Positions 45,503 through 55,377 of a stretch of 64,000 bases of DNA are shown piece by piece. Source of the stretch: Prosthecobacter gellanilyticus (lineage in GTDB: Bacteria > Verrucomicrobiota > Verrucomicrobiia > Verrucomicrobiales > Verrucomicrobiaceae); contig NZ_BKAG01000029.1 in NCBI RefSeq assembly GCF_007992435.1, forward strand, positions 1 to 64,000, read 5' to 3'. The translations under genes and the position numbers were made by a program. Under the pieces are notes generated by a model. It worked only from the letters and a program-made list of their open reading frames with translations. It was not told the DNA's origin and made no database searches. Each line of letters opens with the position of its first letter. Position 1 is the stretch's first letter.

Positions 45503-48500
45503 AGCTCCCATCCTTCTTCACTGCCTCGTTACTCTTATGCCTGCCGACGCTCACCCTTGCCCAAACGACTGAGTTTGGAACACTGAGCGTGGTGCAGAAC
45601 GATGGGGGTGATGCCACCACTTCCGTGACGGTGACGAAGCTGGCCGGGAGTTCACCGAACTTCGCCGTGCGCAGTGGCAGCACGAAGGGCGACTTTAACA
45701 TCACTCTGGGATACACGAACGACTACAACACGGGTGTGCTCATCAGCTCCGTGGCGCAGAACGGACGCAACAACAATGCCACGGGGGACACGATCGGCCA
45801 GTTTTACGCAACCAGTGCCGTTCAACTCGACAGCACCACGACGCCTAACCGGTTTTATATTCCGGTGACCAATTGCTCCAGCGCTGCTGAGGAGGTGAAC
45901 ATCAACGTCGCCGCGGCGCATTTCCCCTACACGCAATGGATGGGGGGACTGGGACGTAACAGCGCGGCGACGAACGGTGGTGTCACGAACACCTTCATCG
46001 GTTCGGCAGGCATCACACTGGGCACGCAGTTCACCACGACGGGCAGTGGTTCGTGGGGGCTGAATCTCACGTCCGTCAATGCCGCTTACACCGCGCAAAA
46101 CGGCATTCTGCTTGTCAGTCACGTGAAGGATGAGGACAACTTCGCGCTCTCCAAGGCCAACGCTGATGGCAGCTTCACCCTGTATGTGCGTGACAACTAC
46201 GCGGACGGCAGCACTCTGGAGCAGGACCCGATCGCCTTCGTGTATCTGCCTGCGGCGGATGTGGGCACGAAACGTCTGAAGGCACTGGGCCGTGTGAACA
46301 GCAATGCCACCACGGATGTCAGCGGCGGTACCTTCACAGTGACTAAAGGCAGCACAGGGCAGTGGCACCTGAGCATTCCTGGCCAGAGTAATGCCACTGG
46401 CACTCTCATCATCAGTCATGAGGGCGGCGGCACGAACAACTCCGACAACATCATCTCTTATCAATGGGACGCGGGGAACTCGCGCTGGACCATTGAGAGC
46501 CGTGACATCCCGACCTCAGGGCTGGCCGCTTTGCAGGACGGTTCCGCTGGCACGGATGACATGTTCAGCTTCGCCTTCTTTGAGGCTCCTGGCGCGCCTG
46601 TGGTGTCCATCACCAGCCCAACCAACAATGCCACCATCTACACCGGCACGGCCTTCACGGTGGATGCCACAGCCACAGATGCGGACGGCACGATCACACA
46701 AGTGGAGTTCCTTCGGAATGGCGCCGTCATCGGCACGGACACCACAGCTCCATTCAGCGTCGCTGAAACTGCTCCCTCCGTCGGCGCTTATGCCTACACC
46801 GCTCGTGCCACAGACAACAGCGGCATCAGCACCACCAGCGCCGCTGTGAACGTCACGGTCACCTTGGATCCAGGCAACATCCCGTCTAACACCGCGCTCT
46901 ACTTTGACGGCGTGAATGACTATGTGACCATGGGCACGGCCCTCGAGCTCGGTGTGGGCGGGCCTCCTTCCAATGGGATGACGCTGGAGTGCTGGTTTCG
47001 CAAGGAAGGCGCGGGTGTGACCTCATCCTCTGGCAATGGCGGCGTGACGGCCGTGCCTCTGTTTGGCAAAGGTCGCGGTGAGGCGGAGAACAGCAATGTG
47101 GACTGCGACTACTTCTTTGGTATCACCACCGCTGGCATCCTGGTGGCTGACTTTGAAACCTATCCGGCCACAGGTTTGACCGCCGGTCAGAACTACCCCA
47201 TCACCGCCACGAACACACCGATCACCAATGGCGTGTGGAACCATGTCGCGGTGACCTATGATGGTCCGACAGCGACTTGGAAGATGTATCTCAATGGAGT
47301 CCAGGTCGGCTCCGCCACTGCGGCCGCAGGCGCCCTGCCTCGCTACGATAGCATCCAGCATTTCGGTATCGGTGCCGCCATGACTTCCACCGGCGCGCGT
47401 GAAGGTGCTTTCGCGGGCACGATTGATGAAGTGCGTGTCTGGAACTATGCACGCAGTGGTGAGGAAGTCGCCGCGACCAAACATCTGGCCATTGCCACCG
47501 CTCCCGGCCTCGTCGGGCGTTTCGGTTTGAACGAAGGTACGGGCACGACCACAAGCAGCAGTGCCGGTGTGACCGTGGGTTCCCTGACCAATGGACCGCT
47601 GTGGACCGTGGGTGGGCCTCTGACAACGAATGAAGCTCCGACGGTGGCTCTCACGGCTCCTGCAAATGGCAGCAGCATCGCGGCTCCTGCTACAGTCACA
47701 ATGACGGCCAATGCCAGTGACACGGATGGCTCGATCACAAAGGTGGAGTTCTTCGTCAATGGCACGGAAGTCGGTGAGGACGACACCGCACCCTACAGTT
47801 TCCAAGTGACCGGTCTCGCCCAGGCGGACTACACGCTGACCGCGAAGGCCACGGATAACTTCGGTCTGAGTGTCACCAGCGCTGCTGTCACGCTGCATGT
47901 CACGCTGCATGTCACGCCGCCGCTCACCACACCTCCGACAGTCTCCATCACCGCGCCGGCAAACAACAGCACCTTCCTGGCTCCGGCGATGGTCAACATA
48001 ACCGCCGATGCCGGGGACAACGATGGCACCGTGACCAAGGTGGAGTTCTTTAATGGAGCCACCAAACTCGGCGAAGACACTTCAGCGCCCTATGCCTTTG
48101 CATGGGGTAACGTGCCGGTCGGGAACTACGCGCTTACGGCCAAGGCCACGGATGACATGACCGCCACCACGACATCCTCTGCCGTCGCTGTGCAGGTCGT
48201 GGTGAACCAGTCGCCATCCATCACGCTGACTTCACCAGCGGATGCTGCGACAGGCATTGGCGCTGGTGGCACGGTGACTCTAAATGCCTCCGTCTCGGAT
48301 CCTGAAGGCCAGCCGCTCACGGTGACCTTCTATGGCCGTGAGAAGTCTCCGGCTGCAGGTCCGGATTTCACGCTGATGACACTGCCTGACACGCAGTTCT
48401 ATTCTGAGAACCTCAACAATCGTCTTACTCAGTTCACCAGCCAGACGAACTGGATTGTCTCCAGCCGCGAAAGTCTGAACACAGCCTTCGTGGCGCACAT

Positions 48501-50997
48501 GGGTGACATGGTGAACACGGCCACCGTGGATCAGGAGTGGGTGAATGCCGATGGTGCGATGGACATCATTGAGAACCCGGTGACCACCATGCTCACCCAC
48601 GGCATTCCCTGGGGCGGTGCTCCCGGAAACCATGACGTGCAAAGCGGTGGCAACGTGAAGTGGAACCAATACTTTGGCACCTCACGCTGGAACGGCCGCC
48701 CCTATTTCCTGGGCAACTACGGCACGAACAACGACAACAACTATCAGTTCTTCAGCGCCAGCGGGCTTGATTTCATCGTCATCAATCTGGTCTACAATGC
48801 GAACACTGCCGGCACACAGGCGGTCATGGATTGGGCGGATGCCTTGTTGAAGGCTTATCCGAACCGTCGCGCCATCGTGACCAGCCACTGGCTCGTGAAT
48901 ACCGGCAATCCGGCCTCCTGGGGAGGTCATGGCCAGGCAGTGTATGACAACCTGAAGGACAACCCGAATCTGTTCATGATGCTGTGCGGCCATGTGCATG
49001 GCGAAGGCCAGCGCGCGGATACTTTTGAAGGCCGCACCGTCTACACCATCCTGCAGGATTATCAGGGACGTTCCGGTGCTCCCGGTGGCCTTGGCGGAGG
49101 TGATGCCTGGCTGCGCTACTACACTTTCTCGCCCGCGAACAACATGATCTATGCGAAGACCTATCGCACCACCGCGGACACTTATGAGACAGACACCGAC
49201 AGCCAGTTTACTCTGCCTTATGACATGAGTGATGCCAGCGGCCCCTGGGTGGCGCTGGGCACAGTGAGCGCCACGGGCGGTGCGGCCACGCTGAACTGGA
49301 CGGGTGTCCAAGGCTCAAGCGAGTACGAATGGTATGCTGCGGTGAGTGATGGGAGCAACGCCACAGGCAGCACTTCACGCATCTTCACCACGGCGGGGAA
49401 CACCGCGCCAAGCGTGAGTCTCACCTCGCCTGCGGAAGGCGCGAGCATCGCGCTTCCAGCGCCAATAAGCTTCGCTGCAAATGCGACGGATCCAGGCGGA
49501 AGCATCAGCAAGGTCGAGTTCTATGCAGGAGCCACAAAAGTGGGCGAAGACGACACTGCTCCCTATGCTTTTGGCTGGACCGCCGTCTCTGGCAGCTATG
49601 CGCTGACTGCAGTGGCGATCGACAACCAAGGCGCAAGCACGACCTCGGCAGTGGTGAATGTGACCGTCACCAATCCGTCGAACGTGCCACCGACTGTGAG
49701 CATCACCTCGCCTTCTCATGGATTCACGACCGAGGACACCAGCCTAACCATCAATGCCACGGCTGGCGATGTGGACGGCTTCGTGACCAAGGTGCAGTTC
49801 TATCGTGGTGTCACGCTGCTGGGGGAGGACACGACCGCACCTTATTCCTTCAATTGGACGAACCCGGCGGTGGGCTCTTATAGCCTGACCGCCGTGGCAG
49901 TGGACAACGACACAGCATCCACGACATCATCCGTGGTTAGCGTCACCTTCACACCTCCGGGCAACTTCACCGGTGCCTACTCGCAAGACTTCAATGCCAT
50001 GGGCTCTGCCGGCACAGCGCTTCCTGGAACCTGGAGCGTGAAGAATGCCGCGAGCACCACCAGCAACACCACCTGGGCTTCCAGCGTGTCCGCGAGTGAT
50101 GTGGCAGCCATGACCAACGTCACCGCTGCTCTGACTGTGATCACGGCGCCGGCAGCGAACAACCTCAATGGTTACAATGCCGCTGACCTGGTGCCAGACA
50201 CTGCGAATCGTGTGCTGGCCAGCGCACCCACCACCGTGGCTGGCATGGCCTTCCAGTTGCTGCTGACCAATGGCACGGGAGGTTCGATCGACGCCCTGAA
50301 GATCAGCTATGACACACTGCGCTACACGGTGGCTGGCGCTGCGAATGAGCTGCCGGGCTACTGGCTTTTCTACAGCCTGGACAACGGCACGACCTGGACG
50401 AATGCCAGTGCCTTCAATCCTACCATCACCACGGTCCCGAACACGGTGGGTACCACCGTCACGCCGCAAACCACGCTCGTGCTGAACGGCAACTGGAATG
50501 ACGGCGCGCCACTGCTGCTGCGCTGGGTGGATGACAATGCGAGCCAAAGCTCCCCGGACCAAGTCGTCGGCCTCGACAACGTCAGCATCGTGCGCACGTA
50601 CGCGGACACCGATGGTGACGGCATTCCGAATGCCTGGGAGGTCGCGAACGGCACGAATCCAAATGGTCATGATGCGGCTGGCAACGATGATTACGATGAG
50701 CATGATGCGTATACGGAGTTCCTCTTTGGCCTGAATCCGAATGCACCGGACCGCTATGAGTGGACCAGCACACCACAACCTGGAATAGGGCACGTCTCCG
50801 TGCAGTTCCCGACACTGCCCGGACGTTTGTACCGTATCCGCTGGAGTGATGACCTGAGCACCTGGCAGAATGCCACGGTCTGGATCGCGGGTGATGGAAC
50901 CACCAAGTCCTTCCTGGATGATGGCAGCGCCACGGGCACACCGCCTTCCGCAGACGGCACCCGGTTCTATAGAGTCGAGGTTGTGCCTAACTTTTAA
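45499..50997 (+). CDS. giant secreted metallophosphoesterase with LamG and Ig-like domains
   Basis: This 1832-residue protein has a signal peptide (about 1-20). Ig-like domains lie near residues 366-455, 712-800, 812-905, 1301-1390 and 1397-1485, a LamG domain near 465-682, and a calcineurin-like phosphoesterase near 955-1240, with LPDTQFY, GDMV, GNHD, SHW and GHVH. An EF-hand-like DTDGDGIPNAWE lies near 1703-1714. It is probably exported and calcium-binding. The start is ATG at 45499, overlapping the TPR stop. Confidence 0.84.
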   Translation: MKLPSFFTASLLLCLPTLTLAQTTEFGTLSVVQNDGGDATTSVTVTKLAGSSPNFAVRSGSTKGDFNITLGYTNDYNTGVLISSVAQNGRNNNATGDTIGQFYATSAVQLDSTTTPNRFYIPVTNCSSAAEEVNINVAAAHFPYTQWMGGLGRNSAATNGGVTNTFIGSAGITLGTQFTTTGSGSWGLNLTSVNAAYTAQNGILLVSHVKDEDNFALSKANADGSFTLYVRDNYADGSTLEQDPIAFVYLPAADVGTKRLKALGRVNSNATTDVSGGTFTVTKGSTGQWHLSIPGQSNATGTLIISHEGGGTNNSDNIISYQWDAGNSRWTIESRDIPTSGLAALQDGSAGTDDMFSFAFFEAPGAPVVSITSPTNNATIYTGTAFTVDATATDADGTITQVEFLRNGAVIGTDTTAPFSVAETAPSVGAYAYTARATDNSGISTTSAAVNVTVTLDPGNIPSNTALYFDGVNDYVTMGTALELGVGGPPSNGMTLECWFRKEGAGVTSSSGNGGVTAVPLFGKGRGEAENSNVDCDYFFGITTAGILVADFETYPATGLTAGQNYPITATNTPITNGVWNHVAVTYDGPTATWKMYLNGVQVGSATAAAGALPRYDSIQHFGIGAAMTSTGAREGAFAGTIDEVRVWNYARSGEEVAATKHLAIATAPGLVGRFGLNEGTGTTTSSSAGVTVGSLTNGPLWTVGGPLTTNEAPTVALTAPANGSSIAAPATVTMTANASDTDGSITKVEFFVNGTEVGEDDTAPYSFQVTGLAQADYTLTAKATDNFGLSVTSAAVTLHVTLHVTPPLTTPPTVSITAPANNSTFLAPAMVNITADAGDNDGTVTKVEFFNGATKLGEDTSAPYAFAWGNVPVGNYALTAKATDDMTATTTSSAVAVQVVVNQSPSITLTSPADAATGIGAGGTVTLNASVSDPEGQPLTVTFYGREKSPAAGPDFTLMTLPDTQFYSENLNNRLTQFTSQTNWIVSSRESLNTAFVAHMGDMVNTATVDQEWVNADGAMDIIENPVTTMLTHGIPWGGAPGNHDVQSGGNVKWNQYFGTSRWNGRPYFLGNYGTNNDNNYQFFSASGLDFIVINLVYNANTAGTQAVMDWADALLKAYPNRRAIVTSHWLVNTGNPASWGGHGQAVYDNLKDNPNLFMMLCGHVHGEGQRADTFEGRTVYTILQDYQGRSGAPGGLGGGDAWLRYYTFSPANNMIYAKTYRTTADTYETDTDSQFTLPYDMSDASGPWVALGTVSATGGAATLNWTGVQGSSEYEWYAAVSDGSNATGSTSRIFTTAGNTAPSVSLTSPAEGASIALPAPISFAANATDPGGSISKVEFYAGATKVGEDDTAPYAFGWTAVSGSYALTAVAIDNQGASTTSAVVNVTVTNPSNVPPTVSITSPSHGFTTEDTSLTINATAGDVDGFVTKVQFYRGVTLLGEDTTAPYSFNWTNPAVGSYSLTAVAVDNDTASTTSSVVSVTFTPPGNFTGAYSQDFNAMGSAGTALPGTWSVKNAASTTSNTTWASSVSASDVAAMTNVTAALTVITAPAANNLNGYNAADLVPDTANRVLASAPTTVAGMAFQLLLTNGTGGSIDALKISYDTLRYTVAGAANELPGYWLFYSLDNGTTWTNASAFNPTITTVPNTVGTTVTPQTTLVLNGNWNDGAPLLLRWVDDNASQSSPDQVVGLDNVSIVRTYADTDGDGIPNAWEVANGTNPNGHDAAGNDDYDEHDAYTEFLFGLNPNAPDRYEWTSTPQPGIGHVSVQFPTLPGRLYRIRWSDDLSTWQNATVWIAGDGTTKSFLDDGSATGTPPSADGTRFYRVEVVPNF

Positions 50998-51009
50998 TGA
51001 AATAAATGG

Positions 51010-51046
51010 ATCGGGCGGAGGTGAGATGGTCTCGCCTCCGCCCGAT
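51010..51046. terminator. strong bidirectional hairpin between convergent genes
   Basis: ATCGGGCGGAGGTGAG (51010-51025) pairs with CTCGCCTCCGCCCGAT (51031-51046) over 16 positions, including one wobble pair, with loop ATGGT. It lies between the stops of the giant phosphoesterase (50997) and cysS (51067). T-runs are weak, so rho-independent activity is plausible but not certain. Confidence 0.65.
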
Positions 51047-51066
51047 GTCGTTTGGCAGGTGCTCCC

Positions 51067-52479
51067 CTATTTGGGGATCACCGTATAACCTTCTTTGCTG
51101 TCCTTGATGATCCAGCCGAGGGCTTCGAGCTCCTTGCGCAGGGCATCCGAGGCAGCCCAGTCTTTGGATTGCTTGGCCTGCCAGCGTTTTTCAGCGAGCT
51201 CGGCGATGTCAGCGGGGACCTCGACCGACCCTTCCTCGATCAGCGGTGGCAGCTTCACACCGATGGCTTCGAGCATGAAATGCAGTCCGCGATGAGCTGC
51301 GATAGCTTCGTCGGCAGAGATGGTGGCGGGCTTGGTCTTGTTGATCGTGCCAAAGATGGCGCCGAGGGCACCGGGCACATTCAGATCGTGGTTCAGCGTC
51401 TCCCAGGCATCCGTGAAGGGGCCTGGAGCGAGATCTGCGCGGGCCGGGACTGCAGGGCAGCCGCGATCTTGAAGAGCCTTGTCAAACTTCGCCAGTTTCT
51501 GCAGCGCCTGACGAGCCGAATCCAGGGAGTGCACAGTGAAGCTTAGCGGTGCGCTGTAGTGGCCGCTGATGAGCACATAGCGAACTTCAGAAGGATGATA
51601 GCCGCGTTTCTGCAGATCCTCGATCGTGTAGAGGTTGCCGAGACTTTTGCTCATCTTGCCGCCGTCCACCATGAGATGGGTCACGTGGAACCAGTGATGA
51701 GCAAATTTGCCGTGCGTGGAGCAGCAGCTCTGTGCGATCTCATTTTCATGATGCGGGAAGATGAGGTCAATGCCCCCGCTGTGGACGTCAAACTCCTCGC
51801 CGAGATACTCCAGGGCCATGGCACTGCACTCAAGGTGCCAGCCGGGCCGGCCTTCGCCCCAGGGGCTGGGCCAGTAGTTCGGGCCATCCTCAGCGCGGCG
51901 TGCCTTCCAGAGCGCGAAGTCAGCCAGGGAGTCCTTCGTGTATTCGTCGCTGTCCATGGCACCTGCCGAGGTCGAGGCACCGAGCTTCAGTTCACGATCT
52001 TCCAGATGTGAAAGGCGGCCGTAGTCGGCATAGGAGGACACTTTGAAATACACGCTGCCATCTGGAGCCGCATAGGCATGACCGCGCTGGATCAGCGTCT
52101 CGATCATGCGGATCTGATGCGGGATGTGCTCCACGGCGCTCGGCTCCACATGCGGAGGCAGGAGATTCAAAGCAGCACAGTCCGCGTGGAATTTTTCAGT
52201 CCAGAAGCGGGTGAAGTCGGTCAGGGACTGGCCGGCCTTCTGGGAGTCGCGGATGGTTTTGTCATCCACATCGGTGAGGTTTCGCACATGCAGGGTGGGC
52301 AGGCCGCCCATCTCGAGGACTCGGCGGAACACGTCCTGCGCCACGAAGGTGCGGAAGTTGCCGATGTGGGCAGGACCATAGACCGTGGGGCCGCAGCAGT
52401 AAAAGCGCAGGGTTTTGCCGTCCAGGGGCTGGATCGGGTGGGACTCGCGGGTGAGGGTATCGTGCAGGGTCAGGGCCAT
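51067..52479 (-). CDS. cysS: cysteinyl-tRNA synthetase
   Basis: This 470-residue class I enzyme has the first metal-ligand Cys and HIGN motif ([13 protein letters not shown], about 27-39), and KMSKSLGN near 271-278. Length is normal for bacterial CysRS. ATG at 52479 is preferred over one at 52491, since the conserved LHDTL lies directly after it. It is divergent from the downstream DUF1080 gene. Confidence 0.93.
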   Translation of the reverse strand: MALTLHDTLTRESHPIQPLDGKTLRFYCCGPTVYGPAHIGNFRTFVAQDVFRRVLEMGGLPTLHVRNLTDVDDKTIRDSQKAGQSLTDFTRFWTEKFHADCAALNLLPPHVEPSAVEHIPHQIRMIETLIQRGHAYAAPDGSVYFKVSSYADYGRLSHLEDRELKLGASTSAGAMDSDEYTKDSLADFALWKARRAEDGPNYWPSPWGEGRPGWHLECSAMALEYLGEEFDVHSGGIDLIFPHHENEIAQSCCSTHGKFAHHWFHVTHLMVDGGKMSKSLGNLYTIEDLQKRGYHPSEVRYVLISGHYSAPLSFTVHSLDSARQALQKLAKFDKALQDRGCPAVPARADLAPGPFTDAWETLNHDLNVPGALGAIFGTINKTKPATISADEAIAAHRGLHFMLEAIGVKLPPLIEEGSVEVPADIAELAEKRWQAKQSKDWAASDALRKELEALGWIIKDSKEGYTVIPK

Positions 52480-52598
52480 GAAGGGGCGCACTCTGCCGGG
52501 GGATGAGCCATGAGCAAGCGCGGCCTGATGTCCCAGTCTCTCTCCAATCCGATAGACAAAACCTGGGTGGCGCGTTAGAACCGGCCCAATTACCGACC

Positions 52599-53318
52599 AT
52601 GAAACCCTTCCGCACCCTCGCTCTCCTCGCCGCCCTGACCCTGCCAGCCTTCGCCGCTGACGAAGTCACCATCTTCAACGGCACTGATCTCACCGGCTGG
52701 GAAGGGAACAAGGACCTGTGGAGCGTGCAGGATGGCACCATCACGGGCATCACCCCTCCAGACCCTGCCAATCCTGAAAAAGGCATCATCAAGCACAACA
52801 CCTTCCTCGTCTGGAAAGCTGGCAAGGTGAGTGATTTCGAACTGACCTTCCAGTACCGCATCGAGAAGGGAAACTCCGGCGTGCAGTATCGCAGCAAGGA
52901 ACTGGCCCCCGGCGAGTTCGGTCCCATCATCACCGGCTATCAGGCCGACTTTGAAGCTGGCGACAAATACAGCGGCATCCTCTACGAAGAGCGCGGCCGT
53001 GGCATCCTGGCCCTGCGCGGTGAGAAGACCACCATCAAGCCTGGTGCTGACGGCAAGAAGCCCGTCGTGGAGAAAGCCGGCACCACCGGTGACAGCGCCG
53101 CCATCCAGGCCAGCATCAAGAAGGAAGACTGGAACGAGTACAAGATCGTGGCCAAGGGCAACCACGTGCAGCATTTCATCAATGGCATGCAGACCATCGA
53201 CGTGACGGATGAAGACGCTGCCAATGCACCGAAGGAAGGTCTGCTGGCCCTCCAGATCCATCAGGGCCCGCCGATGAAAGTTCAGTTCAAAAATTTCAAG
53301 CTCGTCCCGCTGAAGTAA
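52599..53318 (+). CDS. DUF1080 secreted protein, second copy
   Basis: This 239-residue protein has a signal peptide (about 1-19, ending AFA) and the DUF1080 fold, opening FNGTDLTGWEGNKDLWSV, with KGNSGVQYRS in the middle. It is longer than the other DUF1080 protein at 36281 and is only distantly similar, so this is not a recent duplicate. Family members act on glycosides. The ORF could begin upstream at 52503, but the signal peptide starts at 52599. Confidence 0.85.
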   Translation: MKPFRTLALLAALTLPAFAADEVTIFNGTDLTGWEGNKDLWSVQDGTITGITPPDPANPEKGIIKHNTFLVWKAGKVSDFELTFQYRIEKGNSGVQYRSKELAPGEFGPIITGYQADFEAGDKYSGILYEERGRGILALRGEKTTIKPGADGKKPVVEKAGTTGDSAAIQASIKKEDWNEYKIVAKGNHVQHFINGMQTIDVTDEDAANAPKEGLLALQIHQGPPMKVQFKNFKLVPLK

Positions 53319-53376
53319 GATCTCTCTGACGAAAGCACCTCCGGCACGTTCTTTGCTGCTTCCATCCATGCCCCCA

Positions 53377-54102
53377 ATGCGTACTCGCTTCATGAAAAGT
53401 CTGCTGTCTGTCCTCCTGCTCTGGAGCGCCTCCGCCGCGCTCGCTGATACCACCGAGTACATTGTGTGCTCGGGCGGTCCGGCCCTGAGAAAGTGGGAGG
53501 ACCTGCGCCAGAGCTCCATGCAGCATGACCGCTGGTGGGGAAACTTTGTGCGCACGGCGCGCGTGCGCATGCAGGAACTCCAGAAGCAGCAGCCTCCGGG
53601 TACCATCATCACCTGGCTGGTCTACCGGGACGCTTATCTCCGCCGTGCCAGTGAGGATCATGATGCGCTCACCGCGCATTGCGAATCCGTGCGTGACACC
53701 TACAAAATCAACCTTGTATGGTTCCGCACGGGGGATGATGTGATCAATTACATCAACCAGGGCGGCGGCCAGGTTTCGCGCAGGAGTGCCAAGATCAGCG
53801 GCTTCGAATACTTCGGTCATTCAAACAAGTTCTGCTTCCTCTTTGACTACAGCAGCGATGTCTACGCCAGCTCCACAGCTTGGCTTCATGAGGCTGAGCT
53901 CTCCCGGATCAATCGTGGCGCCTTCACCCGCAACGCCTATTGCCAGAGCTGGGGCTGTCACACGGGAGAAAGCATGAGCAAGGCCTGGAAGAAGGCCACC
54001 GGGGTGCCCATGGTGGGGGCCGTCGGGAAGACAGACTACTCCTTCATGCACCTGCGAAACTGGTCCGTGGCGCTGGGAGACGGGGCACGCTGGACCCGAT
54101 AA
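53377..54102 (+). CDS. secreted protein with possible Cys/His catalytic pair
   Basis: This 241-residue protein has a signal peptide (about 6-23, ending SAALA). I do not recognise a named family. Two motifs stand out: GFEYFGHSNKFCFLFDY and CQSWGCHTGESMSKAWKK. The His followed by a strand and, about 50 residues later, a Cys-containing turn resemble the His/Cys arrangement of caspase- or CHAT-like peptidases. That is a resemblance only. ATG at 53377 is used; ATG at 53392 is an alternative. Confidence 0.6.
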   Translation: MRTRFMKSLLSVLLLWSASAALADTTEYIVCSGGPALRKWEDLRQSSMQHDRWWGNFVRTARVRMQELQKQQPPGTIITWLVYRDAYLRRASEDHDALTAHCESVRDTYKINLVWFRTGDDVINYINQGGGQVSRRSAKISGFEYFGHSNKFCFLFDYSSDVYASSTAWLHEAELSRINRGAFTRNAYCQSWGCHTGESMSKAWKKATGVPMVGAVGKTDYSFMHLRNWSVALGDGARWTR

Positions 54103-54172
54103 AATGCCAGTTTTGAGCCTTTAGGTTCGTTCCAGCGTCTCACCATTCTCTTCAAAGACGTACTCTCCTCCT

Positions 54173-55300
54173 ATGATCCGCCTGTCTTACGCTGCTTTCC
54201 TTGCCACCATGCTGGCACTCTGCGTGCCATCTTCCCAAGCCCAGAGCCAGGCTCCGAAGCGAGGTCCGGCCGCAGCTGATCTCGACACCTGGGCGGAGCG
54301 TGGTGACGCTGACGCTCAGTTCGAGCTCGGCCTCCGCTACCTCACCGGCGAGGGCATGAAGAAGGACGAGAAGGTCGGCAAGGAGTGGATGGAAAAAGCC
54401 GCGAACCAAAAGCATCTGCGTGCGCAGTTTGTCATGGGTTCTCTCTACGCGGATGGCGTGGGCGTGAAGAAGGACGAGGCCAAGGCAGTCGAGTGGTATC
54501 GTAAAGCCGCCGAGAACGGTTTCGCTCCAGCCCAGTTTGCCACGGCCATGGCGTATGATCTCGGGCAGGGCATCAAGCAGGATCCCGCAAAAGCCACGGA
54601 GTGGCTGGAGAAGGCTGCTGAGCAAAATCATCCTCAGGCCCAGACAGCTCTCGCCTCCAAGTATGAGCGCGGTGTCGGCACTCAGAAGAATGTCTCCAAG
54701 GCAGCTCTCTACTATCTCAAAGCGGCGCAGCAGGACTTCGTGCAGGCCATGAGCCGCCTGGCCAACCTCTACTACACGGGCAATGGCGTTCCTCTCGATT
54801 ACCGCCGGGCCGGTGCCTGGTATCAGCGTGCGGCGAAGAGTGAAGATCCCTGGGCGGCGAACAACCTCGCCTGGTTCCTGGCCACCTGCCCGGATGAGTC
54901 TCTGCAGAATGGTGAGCAGGCCGTGCTGCATGCCTCCCGTGCTCTGCGCATGATGGATGAGTCTGGCGAGGATCAGCGCTACGAGATGATCGACACCAAG
55001 GCTGCCTGTCTGGCCCGCAACGGCGAGTTCCTGGAGGCCATTCTCTGGCAGAAACGCTCGCTGGCCCTTCTGGCGGAAGACAAGGACATCACCGAAGATG
55101 AGCGCAAGCAGCTCAAGAACGAGTTTGATGGTCGTTTGAAGCTTTATCAACAGGAGAGCCCCTACAACGAGCCCGAGCCCAAGTCTGACGTGGAAGCCGC
55201 CCCTTTGCCGCAGGACACCATCCTTCAGGACGAAGGCATTCCCGGCAGTGACTCCAAGCCCAAGAAGAAAAAGGGCAGCGGCAAGGGCACCGTGGTTTGA
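54173..55300 (+). CDS. Sel1-like repeat protein
   Basis: This 375-residue protein has a signal peptide (about 1-23) and at least five Sel1-like repeats (about 40-225) with the typical A...G....G...A..W..KAA pattern, for example MGSLYADGVGVKKDEAKAVEWYRKAA. A helical region and a Lys-rich tail end it. Sel1 repeats mediate protein binding, often in the envelope. It lies 70 bases after the Cys/His protein. Confidence 0.86.
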   Translation: MIRLSYAAFLATMLALCVPSSQAQSQAPKRGPAAADLDTWAERGDADAQFELGLRYLTGEGMKKDEKVGKEWMEKAANQKHLRAQFVMGSLYADGVGVKKDEAKAVEWYRKAAENGFAPAQFATAMAYDLGQGIKQDPAKATEWLEKAAEQNHPQAQTALASKYERGVGTQKNVSKAALYYLKAAQQDFVQAMSRLANLYYTGNGVPLDYRRAGAWYQRAAKSEDPWAANNLAWFLATCPDESLQNGEQAVLHASRALRMMDESGEDQRYEMIDTKAACLARNGEFLEAILWQKRSLALLAEDKDITEDERKQLKNEFDGRLKLYQQESPYNEPEPKSDVEAAPLPQDTILQDEGIPGSDSKPKKKKGSGKGTVV

Positions 55301-55316
55301 GTTGAGACCCTGGTTT

Positions 55317-55355
55317 AAAAAAAAATGAGGCAGCGAGCGCACGGCCCGCTGCCTC
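55317..55355 (-). terminator. rho-independent terminator of the CehA-type gene
   Basis: Read on the minus strand, GAGGCAGCG (from 55355) pairs with CGCTGCCTC (to 55327), followed by a run of nine T (55325-55317). The stem is nine pairs, extended internally by a few more. It lies 23 bases beyond the stop of the hydrolase gene and also sits after the convergent Sel1 gene. Confidence 0.85.
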
Positions 55356-55377
55356 GGAATTGACTGGCCCTAGAGTT

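Noticed and set aside
47887-47916. Short tandem duplication of a 12-base unit in the giant phosphoesterase gene
   Set aside because: It only duplicates four codons within an Ig-like linker and has no wider significance.
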